This document shows positions 10,951 to 22,820 of a stretch of 64,000 nt of DNA, piece by piece. Origin of the DNA: Euphorbia lathyris (taxonomy: Eukaryota > Streptophyta > Magnoliopsida > Malpighiales > Euphorbiaceae). The position numbers and the translations under genes were made by a program. The stretch covers positions 134,171,929 to 134,235,928 of the forward strand of contig NC_088911.1 of assembly GCF_963576675.1 (NCBI RefSeq), given 5' to 3'. A model generated the notes under the pieces. It did no database searches. It was not told the DNA's origin and worked only from the letters and a program-made list of their open reading frames with translations. The stretch's first letter is position 1; each line of letters opens with the position of its first letter.

Positions 10951-12972
10951 GCCAAATTTTGTTTTTTTTTTAAAAAAAATTATACGGACCGGGCGTAGGC
11001 AGACCCGAACATATAAAAAATAAAAAATTTATGGTAAATTGAATATAATAAATAAATAATATTACAGGATGAGGCGGGATCTGACCCCAGACACACATCT
11101 TCACGTCCTGTTACTGCATCTGCTCGGCGGGAGCGGACGGAGCAGCAGCGGTTCATGGCGGACGCCCAGAGGGCACATGCAGCACAAGCGGAGCGTGCTG
11201 AGGGACAGGATGAGGCGGCTGATATAGAGATGGACGGAGATGACTCTATGCATCGTCCTAGTTCTGATACTATCCCCATACATCGTGGCGTCGTGACGAG
11301 GGGTCGAGACGGACGATTTTCTTCTACCGCAGGATCGTCTTCTGGTAAGAGAAATTTAAAAATCTGCTTATTTTTATTTGTTTTAATCGTGATTATTGGA
11401 AAATATACCAAAAATTTAATGTAAACCGTTTACTGTAATTTCAGGTAGCAGCAAGCGATCGAGGAGTGCTATAGAGGATGACTGGGTTGTGAAGTACCCC
11501 ATACCCGGGGGTCCATTTGATGGTGCTGTGATCCCGAGCTTTCTAGGACATGTTGCATGTGCTATCTGGGCCGGTCAGGATAGGGGCGTCCTTAGGTGTC
11601 ATACCAGATCAGGGTATTGCTCGAAGCTGAGATTATGGTACAGTGGTTCTTCCAGGACGATTCAGTCGCGTATCGAGTCATCTGGCATGTTCCATTTACC
11701 TGGTATTATGCACAGTCACATAGATGTTGCTCTGATCACGGAATTTGTAGAGCGGTGGCAGCCAGACACGTCATCATTTCACATGCCGTTTGGCGAGATG
11801 ACCATTTTGATGTATGATGTGTGGGAGATATTGCGCATCCCCGTAGATGGTGCCATGGTGACTGCTGATGCGAGTATTGATGAGCTTAAGGAGTGCGTGA
11901 TGGATTTGTTTGGGATGACTCGGGTTGAGTTAGATGCCCGTCATTATTCTTCTGGTGGTATACGAGCCGCTTCCGTCATGGAGCACTGTAGAGGTGATCG
12001 GATTCCTGAGACCCAGGCTATAGCTTGGACGTGGCTGATGCTCGGTTCCACCTTGTTCGTAGACAAGAGTGGTGACCGCATCCGACCTTCTTATCTGTTA
12101 GAGGTGCAGGACTCGACAGCTGGAGCAGTTGGACTTTCTTGGGGATCAGCTGCACTATCATATCTATACTGTCATCTTGGTATTGCTACCAGAGGAGATT
12201 GCGGGCAGATGACGGGTTGTATGACATTGCTCCAGTCCTGGATTTACGAGTATTTTCTTTGCTTCAGGCCACATCGAGAGGCAGTTACAGTTGACCCGGA
12301 TCTTCCTAGGGCTTCGTTGTGGCCATCTATATCGATGGAGAAGAGCGATGAGCGGCTGAGAGCATTTCGTGCCCGGCTTGATGTGTTGACGGCAGATGAG
12401 GTATACTTGCTATATAATTATAAATATTGTTCAATTAAAACAAATTTGTATTACTTGTATGTGTTAATGTAATTTTATACATTTGTAGGTGATGTGGATG
12501 CCGTATGGCCCTGATGCCATTACGGAGACCCCGAGGACTCTATACGCTGGATGGATACGGTATCGGGATGTGATCGAGCCGTACATGTCGGGGAGATGCC
12601 TTCGACAGCTTGGACATGTGCAGACCATTCCTAGACTGATATTGCAGCCTTCTAAGGCTGTGCATCCGTGGACCAGTTTGAAGTATCGTGTAGAGGTGCC
12701 AGCTGTGATGGTGCAAGGTATTTGGGACTCTTTTCCCCAGTCGGCCATCCTTATATTGTCTGTATTCACTCCAGCACATACTCCATCAGATTGTGAGGAT
12801 CAGTACATGCATTGGTACACCCGTCACTCACACCCTCGTCTACTTCCGGAGATTGTTGCACCCGGACCGACTGTTTATACTCGCTCGAACAGTGAGATTG
12901 TAAGTTATTTTTGGTTTTTCTTTACTGATCTACTAATGTGAAATGATATTTACTGAAGTGTGAAGTGATATT

Positions 12973-14310
12973 TGTTGGTCCCTTGTAGGGTTGCAAGTAT
13001 AGTTCCAAGGGGGGGTTAGGAACTATTTAAACTTTTTCGCAATTAGGGCAGACTTCTTTTTCTAAGGAAAAAGGTTTTAACAGCGGCGCTGAGTAAATAA
13101 CAAGATACTGGCTTAGTCAACTGGTGACTAGGTCAGTTTCTTATCTTGAGTCAGGAGATAGCACTTAGAGTCTATTCCTGAGCTCAGACGTTCAGCGCGC
13201 ACAACTCAACTTGACCTTCTTTACTTGGTCAGTTTTTGGTTATTTTAAGCAAGCAATATATATAAGGAGTTAAGGTAAGAAATACTTCACTCAGCAGATT
13301 TATCCAGGTTCGGCTTCTTCTAAGCCTACGTCCTGTCCCCGGAACACGTTCCGAGATTTCGAATCCTCTACTGAGCTCTTTAAAGGTAGAGCCTCAAACC
13401 TTTTACAATATCAGCAACTGAGTATGACAAGAGTACCTTCCTCTATGCCTCTACTCAATCCTAATCTCTCGCTGAGTACTTAAAACCGAGTACTCAGCCT
13501 CTCCTTTCTATCTCTAGAAATGATAAGTGTTTTGTCCTATATAAAGATTTGCTAAGACACTTTAGACGATTGAAACAATCACTCTAGACTTTTACACAGA
13601 TATAAGAATTGTAGTGTAAGATTTTGCTTTGCTTCTTTGCTTGCAGAACTTGTAGAAATTTGGTCAGCGTAACTGCTTGATCAAGTTCTGTGTTGAGTGA
13701 AGCTTCTGATGGCACTATTTATAGAGACGTCTAGGCATCTGTCATTTCGAATTTTGAAATAAACGTTGGAGGGAAACGGCTACATGTCGTTGTCATCCTG
13801 ACTTGCTCAGAGCTCTCGGCCAATCAGAATTGTGTATCTTCTATCCTCGGTCAGCTCAGCAGACTGTCTCTCCTTTTATGGTAAAGTCAACTGGACAGTA
13901 TACTGTGTCGTCTGAACTTTGCCCAAAAGGGAAATACTTTGTCTGGAAGTTTTGCTTTGCCAGCTGCTGTCTTGTACGCTTTGTCGAGACTACTCAGTAG
14001 CTTCATCTTGAAGTTATTCTCGAAGGTCTTCTAGATCCTTCCGTTTGCTGAGTTGCGTTTTGCTCAAAACGGCAACGTCTTGACATACGCGGGCCGAGTT
14101 GTACTGAGTTGTTTTGACTTGGGCCTTGACTTCTGTATTGGGCTTGGGCCTTTTAATCCTTATGTCTTATAACAGTTTTAACTCAACATTGAACAAACAC
14201 ATTAGTAGAATAAATCAAAGCATTTAAACTTAGTGTGTTTAGAATATGTATTTTAAATTATACTTAAACAATTTTGTCAAATCAAAATTATGTGGAAAGG
14301 TGTTTCAACA
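12973..14310 (-). repeat. 3' LTR of SIRE-like Copia
   Basis: 1,338 bp, TGTTGGTCCCTTG...GTGTTTCAACA on the plus strand. TATA box on the minus strand at 13714-13723 (CTATAAATAG). Confidence 0.9.
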
Positions 14311-14931
14311 AACTCCCCCATTCTGATGTTGGCAAAACTATTCAGCGAGGAACTCAGTATGAGCTCCCCCATAATAGTTGACCTAGTATAATTGAGCAAA
14401 CTCCCCCGTAAGGGTTGAGCTAATGACTTAGTTTTACTCAAAACATTTAAAGGTTTAAATGAGTAAGTCTAAGGTCAGTTTTCAGATGTAGGTCAGCTAT
14501 ATCAACATATTCTATTTACTCAGTATTAAGCGGAAGGTTTAGTCATATAGAGCGCGCTGAGTAATTTGTTGTTCAATGAGTTCTTATCAGAATATTTTAT
14601 AAACACATAGGTCAATGTCAAACATGTTATCAGCATATCATTTAGTCAATAAATGTTACAAGTATTAAACATATCTGATTTAATTAAAGATACATAATGA
14701 CTCAGTACTTAATAACATATATCATAACTGAGGATTTGAATAAGAGATGCAAATATGATATATAGATAGAAGTCAGTAATTACACAGCAACATATAGATA
14801 AGGCAAATAGATTACAACGGTCTTAACCTATACTGAGCTAGCCTATCTATTTCTTTTTCTTGTGTTGCGACGACTGACTTCGCTCATGCTGAGCTCTTGC
14901 TGCATGTTCTTTCTCCCCCATTTTGACAACT
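14311..14931. other. Copia 3' untranslated region and polypurine tract
   Basis: On the minus strand it ends in TGGGGGAGTT directly against the LTR (14311-14320), a typical polypurine tract for plus-strand priming. No coding frame seen. Confidence 0.7.
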
Positions 14932-17466
14932 TCAGGGAGTCTGAAAGCATATGTTAATACAGCTCGAGTAATACTGACGTTGGATGTTGTTATGACGAAT
15001 GTGATTGAAGGTGTGTTGTGCGAGAGTCATCATCTCGTTCTGCTTCATTGCGTCAGTATCCATCTCTTGCTTATTCAGATTAAGCAACCTTATAGCCTCA
15101 CCAATTTGCTCTACTGAGCACTGACTGTACGACACCATTTGCTCGTTGGTCTTAAGTTGCTCAGTATGAAGCTGAGCAAAAAACATTTTGAGTTCAGATG
15201 AAGTGGCATAGTCAGTGTTCACAGCTGACAATTTCTGGACTTGTTGATGGAGAGAGTTCAGGTGTTGCACGGTTGTCAGCTGGATCTCAGCCAACTTGGC
15301 AATTGAATCCTGCTTAGCTTGCTGTGCTTGGAATGATAAGACGACGTTCAGCAGATCCTTGAGTCCCTTAACTTCGTTGAGAAGCTGAGTGACTTGGGAG
15401 AGCTGGGTGGTCTCAAGAATTGAAGATCCAGCAGCAGGAGAAGTGGAATGTTGAAGGTCTCTGATTAATACTTGCACTGAGTCAATGATATTTTTGCCGG
15501 ACTCAGTGGCATTCAGATGGCTTTGTGAAGCTTCAGGGACATCAGTATGACCGGAAGGAAGAGGAGTGAAGGGGGTAACCTGGTCAGTGACTGGAATAGT
15601 ATGCTCAATCTGTACTTGAGTTGTAGGAATTGTTGATTGATCGGCAGAGAGTTGAGTTGGAGAAGTTGTAATGCGAATATTGTATGTGCTGACGGCAGAG
15701 GTGTGTGGAGTCAGCACCATGCTTGAGGAAATAGCATGAACAGTAGACGACTCAACCTGACTGGTTGATGTTGCAAAAGCATTGGGGTCGGCATGTTCCT
15801 GTTGAGAAGAAACAGAGGCTTGTTTTTCTAAAGCCGCCGATGTAGTGGAAGTGGATTGGCATTTGAAAAACTTGAGTTTGACGCTAGAAGGGTCCTTAGT
15901 TGTCTTTGAGACGACAAAGTCGGGAAGAGTTGGTATTTGCACAGGAGGTTCACTGACTAGCTTCTCACTGGCCTTGACCAACTTTCGCCTTCTTCGAGGT
16001 GGAGTGACAGTATTATCAGGTTCTCCTGAGTGAGAAGGGGAAGATTCTTGTTGCTCAGTATGAGGCTGGTCAGCTTGCTCTTCAGCTGGATCAACAGTGT
16101 GTTGATCGAGTACTTGCTCAACTCCAACAGCCAACTCAGTATCGGCATGCTCAACCTCAATCTCATTGGCTGTTTCCTCAGAGTCATCAGCGTCATCATG
16201 ACCGCTGGCTTCTTCTTCTTCTTCTTCAGTACTGTCACCATCAAGTTCTTCCTCAACTTGAGAGATGAAGTGATCATCTAGTTGAACCTCATGTTCATCA
16301 TGCTCAGTTTCTGTACCTTGACACTGGGTGAAGTGAGAGTCACCCGGTACAATAAAGTCAGTAGGTATGGCGTTCAGTGGAGCCAGTGTTGAAGACTTCT
16401 GCTTCTTCTGAGGTTGCTCCATAGCTTCCTCAGTTCCAGGCTCACCTTGCCTGCTTCTTTTCTCAGCTGACTTACCAGCTGACTTCTGCCTCTTTGCTGG
16501 AGACTCAACATTTTTAGAAGGAGTCTCAGCAGTTTTCCTCTTGTGGGAAGCTGGGGCCTTAGTCCTTCGCCCTTTCTTTGGCTCAGCAGTTTCCTCAGCT
16601 TGGCCAGCAGCAACAGCAACTTTGCCTTTCTTTAAGGGCTGTCCAAACTTCAATGCCCTCAGCGAGGCAGCTGTTATCTCAGATCCTCGATTTTTCTCCT
16701 CACCTTCAAGATCAATCTTATGGTCAATGAGGATTCTGGTGATGAGTGATCCAAGCCACATCGTGCCAGTGCTTCGAAGGAAACCAGCAACGAGGAAGAC
16801 CGGCATGTTGATGGGAGTGTACGTCAGCATGTGCCATATGAAGCACTGCTCGAAATTTGTTGCTGATGTAGTGCAGTTGATCTTCGGGTAGATGAAGTAG
16901 GTCAGCAAGTAGTGAGCCATCTTCTGGTGCTGACCCATTGATGAAGCTGACACTTCTCCTGAGTGACCCTCAGGTTTGCAAAAGTTGTGTGCATAGTTAG
17001 TTTTGTCCTGATCTCTCGATCTTCTCAGCCTTGCTCCCTCAGATTTTAGCTTGAGAAGATTTCCTATGTAGAGAGGGTTGATGACGATGGTTTTGCCTTT
17101 CACCTCAGTGCACAGGTAGTCAGTGTTGTCATTGGCAACTTTGAGGTTGTGGTAAAACTCCCTCACTAGGTCAGGATAGGTTTCATCCCTAACCGAAAAC
17201 AGCTCAGTCCAGCCGTTTTGTGAAATCCATTCGCAGAAGGGTTGTTCGTTCTGTACGAAGTGTTCTGAGACCCATCGGGAAGGCTCAACTTTCCATTCTC
17301 GTACGTTCTCAAAAACTTTGGAGTAGGTGCGAACTTTCACAGTCTTTCCTTGACCAGAGGTTTGGCCAGTTTTTCCCTTGCTCGGCGTAGGGGGATTTCC
17401 AGTAGGTTCATCGGAGCTAGTCTTTTGGTGGCCGGCACCGGAGGTATTGTAAGAAACCTTAGTCAT
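14932..17466 (-). CDS. SIRE-type third ORF (envelope-position protein), 844 aa
   Basis: An uninterrupted 844-codon frame between pol and the 3' LTR. Residues 1-45 are polar and basic. Residues ~50-280 form a compact region with WVSEHFVQNEQPFCEW, VREFYHNLKV, GKTIVINPLYIGNLL and QHQKMAHYLLTYFIYPKIN, resembling the 'putative plant transposon protein' domain found in SIRE-like elements. A hydrophobic stretch lies at ~219-247. Next come Lys/Ala-rich and acidic Glu/Asp-rich tracts (~390-470), Ser/Thr-rich DNA, and a Gln-rich, heptad-like C-terminus that may form a coiled coil. In SIRE1 the ORF at this position was called env-like; I see no clear signal peptide. Function unknown. It is intact while gag-pol is not. 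Confidence 0.7.
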   Translation of the reverse strand: MTKVSYNTSGAGHQKTSSDEPTGNPPTPSKGKTGQTSGQGKTVKVRTYSKVFENVREWKVEPSRWVSEHFVQNEQPFCEWISQNGWTELFSVRDETYPDLVREFYHNLKVANDNTDYLCTEVKGKTIVINPLYIGNLLKLKSEGARLRRSRDQDKTNYAHNFCKPEGHSGEVSASSMGQHQKMAHYLLTYFIYPKINCTTSATNFEQCFIWHMLTYTPINMPVFLVAGFLRSTGTMWLGSLITRILIDHKIDLEGEEKNRGSEITAASLRALKFGQPLKKGKVAVAAGQAEETAEPKKGRRTKAPASHKRKTAETPSKNVESPAKRQKSAGKSAEKRSRQGEPGTEEAMEQPQKKQKSSTLAPLNAIPTDFIVPGDSHFTQCQGTETEHDEHEVQLDDHFISQVEEELDGDSTEEEEEEASGHDDADDSEETANEIEVEHADTELAVGVEQVLDQHTVDPAEEQADQPHTEQQESSPSHSGEPDNTVTPPRRRRKLVKASEKLVSEPPVQIPTLPDFVVSKTTKDPSSVKLKFFKCQSTSTTSAALEKQASVSSQQEHADPNAFATSTSQVESSTVHAISSSMVLTPHTSAVSTYNIRITTSPTQLSADQSTIPTTQVQIEHTIPVTDQVTPFTPLPSGHTDVPEASQSHLNATESGKNIIDSVQVLIRDLQHSTSPAAGSSILETTQLSQVTQLLNEVKGLKDLLNVVLSFQAQQAKQDSIAKLAEIQLTTVQHLNSLHQQVQKLSAVNTDYATSSELKMFFAQLHTEQLKTNEQMVSYSQCSVEQIGEAIRLLNLNKQEMDTDAMKQNEMMTLAQHTFNHIRHNNIQRQYYSSCINICFQTP

Positions 17467-17939
17467 TTTCGAGGATGGGGAAGGTTTAGAAGGATCTTGA
17501 GAGAGAAAGTTTCTTTGCCTTATAATTTGATTAAGCGTAAAGAATAAAAAATGGGGAATTACCCATTATTTATAGATGGAATGAGCGGTGTGGATTTAAT
17601 CAAATCCATGTGTCAGTTTTGCCTTGGGATTGTGTACCGACAAAGATCCTGGCATTTATGACACATACGGCGAATACGTCATCCTAGGGCTATACGCGTG
17701 CTTTTGCATTCATTCTAATGGATCTAACACTCAGCGTGTAAAATACTAAGCGTTTGATATTCTGAGTGGTCAGTATTGCATTTACGGATGATTTTAAAGT
17801 TTAAGTTTAAACTAATTTACTCAGTGTGCAAGTTTACTCAGTATTTGATGTTCAGTCAGTTTCGATGAGTTACTCAGCAAACAATCAATCATTCAGCATA
17901 GTAATTCACTCAGCATTCATATTCATTTAGCACAGGAAT
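17467..17939. other. Spacer between Copia pol and ORF3
   Basis: 473 bp without a frame. It is rich in CTCAGT/ACTGAG repeats, as is much of this element. It may hold the signals for expressing ORF3 (spliced or internal), but none can be proved. Confidence 0.5.
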
Positions 17940-20900
17940 TTACTGAAGAGGATTAAACATACCAATTGCTTCTCTTAGTATGCTGAACTGCTCACGGGCC
18001 AGTGGCTTCGTGAAGATATCCGCAAGCTGTTCGTCCGTTGGGACAAAAGTCAGCTTGATCTCACCCTTGAGTACATGGTCTCTAATGAAGTGATGTCTAA
18101 TGCTGACATGCTTCATTCTGCTGTGTTGAATTGGGTTCTTTGAAAGATCAATTGCACTTTTGTTGTCACACTTGACTTCAATTGTCTTCGTTTGAACACC
18201 ATAGTCTTCAAGCTGTTGCTTAATCCATAGGACTTGAGCAACACAATGACCAGCAGCAATGTACTCAGCTTCAGTGGTAGACAAGGCTATCGACGCCTAC
18301 TTTTTGCTGAACCAGGATACAAGACAGCTTCCTAAGAAGTGACATCCTCCAGAGGTGCTTTTACGTTCTAGCTTATCCCGTCCATAGTCAGCGTCAGTGT
18401 ATCCGATGAGTGTAAAATCATGAGTATTTGGATACCATAGACATGCATTCACTGAGCTTTGCAAATATCTAAGGATTCTTTTTACAGCAATGTAATGAGA
18501 TTCCTTAGGGTTAGATTGATATCTAGCACAGTAGCATACTGAAAACTGAATGTCCGGTCTACTGGCTGTTAAGTAAAGTAGAGAGCCTATCATACCTCGA
18601 TATAATTTGCTGTCTACTGACTTACCATTCTCGTCAGCACAGAGGACAGTGTCAGTGCCCATAGGAGTGGATATTGGCTTGCAATTTTCCAAGTCATATT
18701 TCTTTAATATCTCCTTGGCATATTTGGCTTGACTGGTGAAGATGCCATTCTTTCCTTGTTTAATTTGAAGGCCGAGGAAGAAGTTGAGTTCTCCCATCAT
18801 GGACATTTCAAACTCAGTCTGCATTTGTTTGCTAAACTCCTTGCACATTGATTCGTTAGTTGCACCAAATATTATATCATCAACATAAATTTGGGCCAGC
18901 AGGGTATCTTTACCCTTTCTCTTAATGAATAAGGTTGTATCAGCTTTGCCCCTGACGTAATTTCTAGTCAGCAGGAAACTGGTCAGCCTCTCATACCAAG
19001 CACGTGGTGCTTGCTTGAGGCCGTACAGAGCCTTTTTGAGTTTGTAAACATGATTTGGGAACTTAGGGTCCTCAAAACCTGGAGGTTGATTTACATAAAC
19101 CTCCTCGTTTATAACTCCATTAAGAAATGCACTTTTGACATCCATTTGGAATAATTTAAAGTTCATGTAAGATGCATATGCACATAGAATTCTAATTGCC
19201 TCTAGCCTTGCCACTGAGCTACAAGCCTTGCTTTGTTCCTGACTACGTTTCCTTGTTCATCCATCTTGTTCCTGAAGACCCATCTTGTTCCGATGGTCTT
19301 TTGACTCTTTGGATGAGGCACTAACTCCCATACATCGTTTCTTCTAAATTGATCGAGCTCCTCTTGCATTGCGATCATCCAGAATTCATCGTACTCAGCT
19401 TCAGTGAAATTCTTTGGTTCTTGTACTGAGATGAAGGCAACATTGCTGAGGTACTTCCTGAGTTGATTCCTCGTCATCAGGGTATTCCCAGCAGAATCAA
19501 GGATTGCACTTTCTGAGTGCCCTCTTAGAATCCTTATCTCTTTAGGTAGATTTATGTCTTGTGCTGTCTCTGTTTCAACAATCTCTGCAGAAGTAGATGG
19601 GTCAGTAAAAGTAATCTTAGGCTCACTCTTACTCTTGGTCAGCCTTTTCGTGAATGACTCAGTAGCTGGTTCTTGGTCAGCGGTGGTTACTGAGTGTGGA
19701 TCATCTTCGGTCAGCGGCTGGTATCTACCTGCAGGGTCAGTTTCGTCAAACTCTACATGTACTGACTCTTCTAAAACTTGAGTTCGCTTATTAAAAACTC
19801 TGTATGCTTTGCTGTTTGTTGAGTAGCCCAAAAAGATAGCCTCATCAGCTTTTGAATCAAACTTTGCTAAGCTATCTTTGGTATTTAAAATAAAACATCT
19901 ACAGCCAAAGGCACGAAAGTATCCTATATTGGGCTTTCGTCCTTTCCAAAGTTCATAGGGGGTTTTCTTTAATATAGGTCTAACTAGAGCCCTATTAAGA
20001 ATATAGCATGCTGTGTTAACAGCCTCTCCCCAAAAATACTTTGGAAGCCTATGCTCATCCAGTATTGTCCTGGCTATTTCAACCAGAGTTCTGTTCTTCC
20101 TTTCTACAACCCCATTTTGCTGAGGTGTTCTAGGAGCAGAAAAATTGTGGTCAATGCCGTTGGCTTCACAGAATTCAACAAACTTTTGGTTTTTGAATTC
20201 TCCACCGTTATCACTACGGATGTGAGCTAATTTTAGGTCTTTTTCATTTTCAATTTTTCTAACCAAATTTGAAAATGTCTCAAAGGTCTCATCCTTGCTG
20301 GTCAGCAAGATAACCCACGTATACCAAGAGAAGTCATCTACAATGACCAAGGAAAATCTTCTTCCACCCAGACTCAGCGGCTGGACTGGACCGAAGAGAT
20401 CCAAGTGTAGTAACTCTAACGGACGTTTAGTTGAGACGATATTTTTGCTATGAAAAGACTGTTTGGTTTGTTTTCCAGCTTGGCAAGCGTGGCATAATTG
20501 ATCTTTTTGAAATTTAAGTTCAGGCAGTCCCTCAACCAATTGCTTTCTTGCTAGTTTGGCCAGGAGGTCCATGCTTACATGACCAAGTCTCCTGTGCCAT
20601 AGCCAGAAATTTTCTTCCTTTGATACTAAGCACACAGTTTTTGAAAACTTTTTCTCTAAGTCTAGCATAAAGACATTATCTATCCGAGGGGCAGTTAAAA
20701 TTAACTAATTTGTTTTACCCTCGTATATTTTACATCTAGTAGCATCAAATATAACTTTTCTCCCATTGTCACATAGCTGAGCTACGCTGAGTAAGTTATA
20801 TTTGAGTCCGCTGACTAGGGAGACAGATTCAATAGTAGGATTACCTCCGATGGTTCCTGACCCTACTATCTTACCCTTCTTGTTGTCTCCAAAACTTACG

Positions 20901-21030
20901 TTCCCTCCTCGTTTACGCTCAAACGTGATGAACTGAATTTCATCACCCGTCATATGCCTTAAGCATGCGCTGTCAATATACCACATCTTTGACTTCTCGG
21001 CACATCTCAGGCTTACCTGCATTGTAACTA
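17940..21030 (-). pseudogene. Copia pol (protease, integrase, RT, RNase H), broken
   Basis: In order on the minus strand: protease near 20960 (WYIDSACLRHMTG, where the usual DSG reads DSA), GAG-pre-integrase and HHCC zinc region (WLWHRRLGH, then CHACQAGK), integrase DDE core (LHLDLFGP, IRSDNGGEF, NGVVERKNRTL), RT with the IYVDDIIFG active site near 18885, and RNase H (STTEAEY, then DNKSAI, HIRDHV). Defects: a stop at 20705, a stop at about 18295, and at about 19215 a deletion with frameshift joining the 'RLVAQ' motif directly to 'VARLEA', so the conserved residues between them are missing. A functional polyprotein is not possible. Confidence 0.85.
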
Positions 21031-22758
21031 GTTACTTTTAGGTACCCAATTCTTTTTGGGTCCTTGCTTGTTAGGTGCAACAGGTAAAGCATCATATTTT
21101 ATTTTATGGCGACATACATGGACAGTATGGCCATTCTTTCCACAGAAGTCAAAACTGACCTTCTGTTTAGGATGTTTCACTGACTTGTCAGCACCCCAGT
21201 GCTGAGCGTGCCAGCACACCTTAGTGGTGTGTCCTAACTTCCCACAAAAGTCACACTGGACTTTTCACTGGGGATTCCATCTCTGCTTAGTACCTTGGTA
21301 CTGAGTTCTCAGAGGACTGTTTCTTTTATTTGGAACCTTTAGTTGGCTCTGGATAGTTGTGACGTCCTTACTCAATTTCTTTGAAACTGACTGGACTTCA
21401 GAGACAGACTCATGTATGATCTTCATGTTATCATGCAGAGTTGTATTGTCCTGAAGAAGGTATCTGAGGTCACTCAGTTTGACCTCTTCCACTTCGTCAC
21501 AGCGCCTGCTGAGTGCTCTAACTTTCTTATTACACTTCTTGACAAGTGTATAGAGATCACTCAGGGCATTAACCATATCGTTTCTGAGCTGGGGAAGAGA
21601 AATTACCTCATTTGATTGCTCCTCGTCTTCTGATAGGTCAGCATGCTCAGAGACGCATGGCTCAGCAAGTTCGTCAGCCATGAAGCATATCTTCGCTGAC
21701 TCGGTGGCCTCAGTTTCTGTAGATGAAGGCTCATCGCTGTCGCTCCAAGTATCCACCATTGCTTTCTTCCCACTTTTCTTGTCTTTCCTCAACGTGGGGC
21801 AGTTTGACTTAATATGGCCAGTTTGATGGCACTCAAAGCATGTAATGGGCTTTGAGCTGTCCTTTCTGTATTTGCTATCACTTGAGTCAGCCTTATACTT
21901 ATCAAAATTTCTGTAAGGCTTTTTAGAGTATTTGTCACTCTTCCTGAATAGCCTTTTTATCTTCCTTGTGAACATAGCCATCTCCTCATCGTCAGTTGAA
22001 CTCCCATCAGTGGAGTCAGCTTTCATGACAAGGGATTTCTGCTTCTTGACTTCAGATTTTTCCTTCACCTCAAAGTTTTTCATGGATATCTCATGGGTCA
22101 GCAATGAACCGATGAGTTCGTCATATTTGTAGGTGGTTAAATCCTGAGCTTTCTCAACTGCTGTCTTCTTTGCTTGCCAGTCTTTAGGAAGACTCCTGAG
22201 AATCTTTTTGACTTGTTCTTCCTTAGTGAAGATTTTTCCAAGTCTCTTGAGCTCATTAATTATGTTGGTAAACCTTGCATTCATGTCTGAAATGCCTTCA
22301 TCATTGTTCATCTCGAATAGCTCGTACAGTCTCATCTACTGATTCACCTTGGACTCCTTTACTTTATTGGTTCCCTCGTAGGTGACTTCCAGCTTTCTCC
22401 AGATCTCTTGTGCCGACTCACAACCTGAGATTTTATTATATTCTGCAGCATCGAGCGCACAGTGAAGCATATTGATAGCCGAAGCATGGTTTTGGAGCTT
22501 CTTAAGATCATCCTCTGTCCATTTGGCCTCAGCTTTTACAACTGTTTAGCCAGCCACAACCTCGACAGGTACAAATGGGCCTTGAACTATAGATAGTCAG
22601 GCACTCATGTTTGTAGCCTGAATGAAGTTTTTCATCCTATTCTTCCAGAAGGTATAGTTTGACCCGAAGAATATGGGAGGCCTAGTAATGGACAGCCCCT
22701 CAGGCAGTATTTGAGTTGTTTGGTTTCCAGGGAGAAACCGAGTGCTGTTTTCGCCCAT
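21031..22758 (-). pseudogene. Copia gag (DUF4219/UBN2, zinc knuckles), stop-interrupted
   Basis: Starts at the ATG at 22758 (MGENSTRFLPGN) and shows the plant Copia gag pattern: PPIFFGSNYTFWKNRMKNFI, the AAEYNKISGCESAQEIWRKLEVTYEG region, and LPKDWQAKKTAVE. A CCHC knuckle (CFECHQTGHIKSNC) lies near 21840, and two more zinc-finger-like CDFCGKLGH/FDFCGKNGH motifs near 21240 and 21150. In-frame stops fall at about 22612, 22552, 22336 and 21262. This is the particle-forming protein of the element, now disrupted. Confidence 0.8.
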
Positions 22759-22806
22759 GGTAGGGATCAGCTCAAGGTTGTTAAACCTTTTAGAGTGAGC
22801 TTTTAA

Positions 22807-22818
22807 GCTCTGATACCA
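22807..22818 (-). other. Primer-binding site (initiator tRNA-Met)
   Basis: On the minus strand TGGTATCAGAGC, two bases inside the 5' LTR border. It fixes the orientation of the Copia. Confidence 0.9.
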
Positions 22819-22820
22819 CT

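Noticed and set aside
10575..10998. Overlapping Arg/Ala/Pro-rich frames on both strands
   Set aside because: They arise from the GC-rich palindromes in an intron. Frames are open in several phases on both strands, typical of base composition, not coding.
11155..11424. Frame read as a separate small gene starting MADAQRAHAAQAERAEG
   Set aside because: It is exon 2 of the PMD gene. The continuation past 11344 is intron.
15845..16281. Plus-strand frames opposite the Copia ORF3
   Set aside because: Antisense shadows of the acidic/Lys-rich coding region of ORF3.
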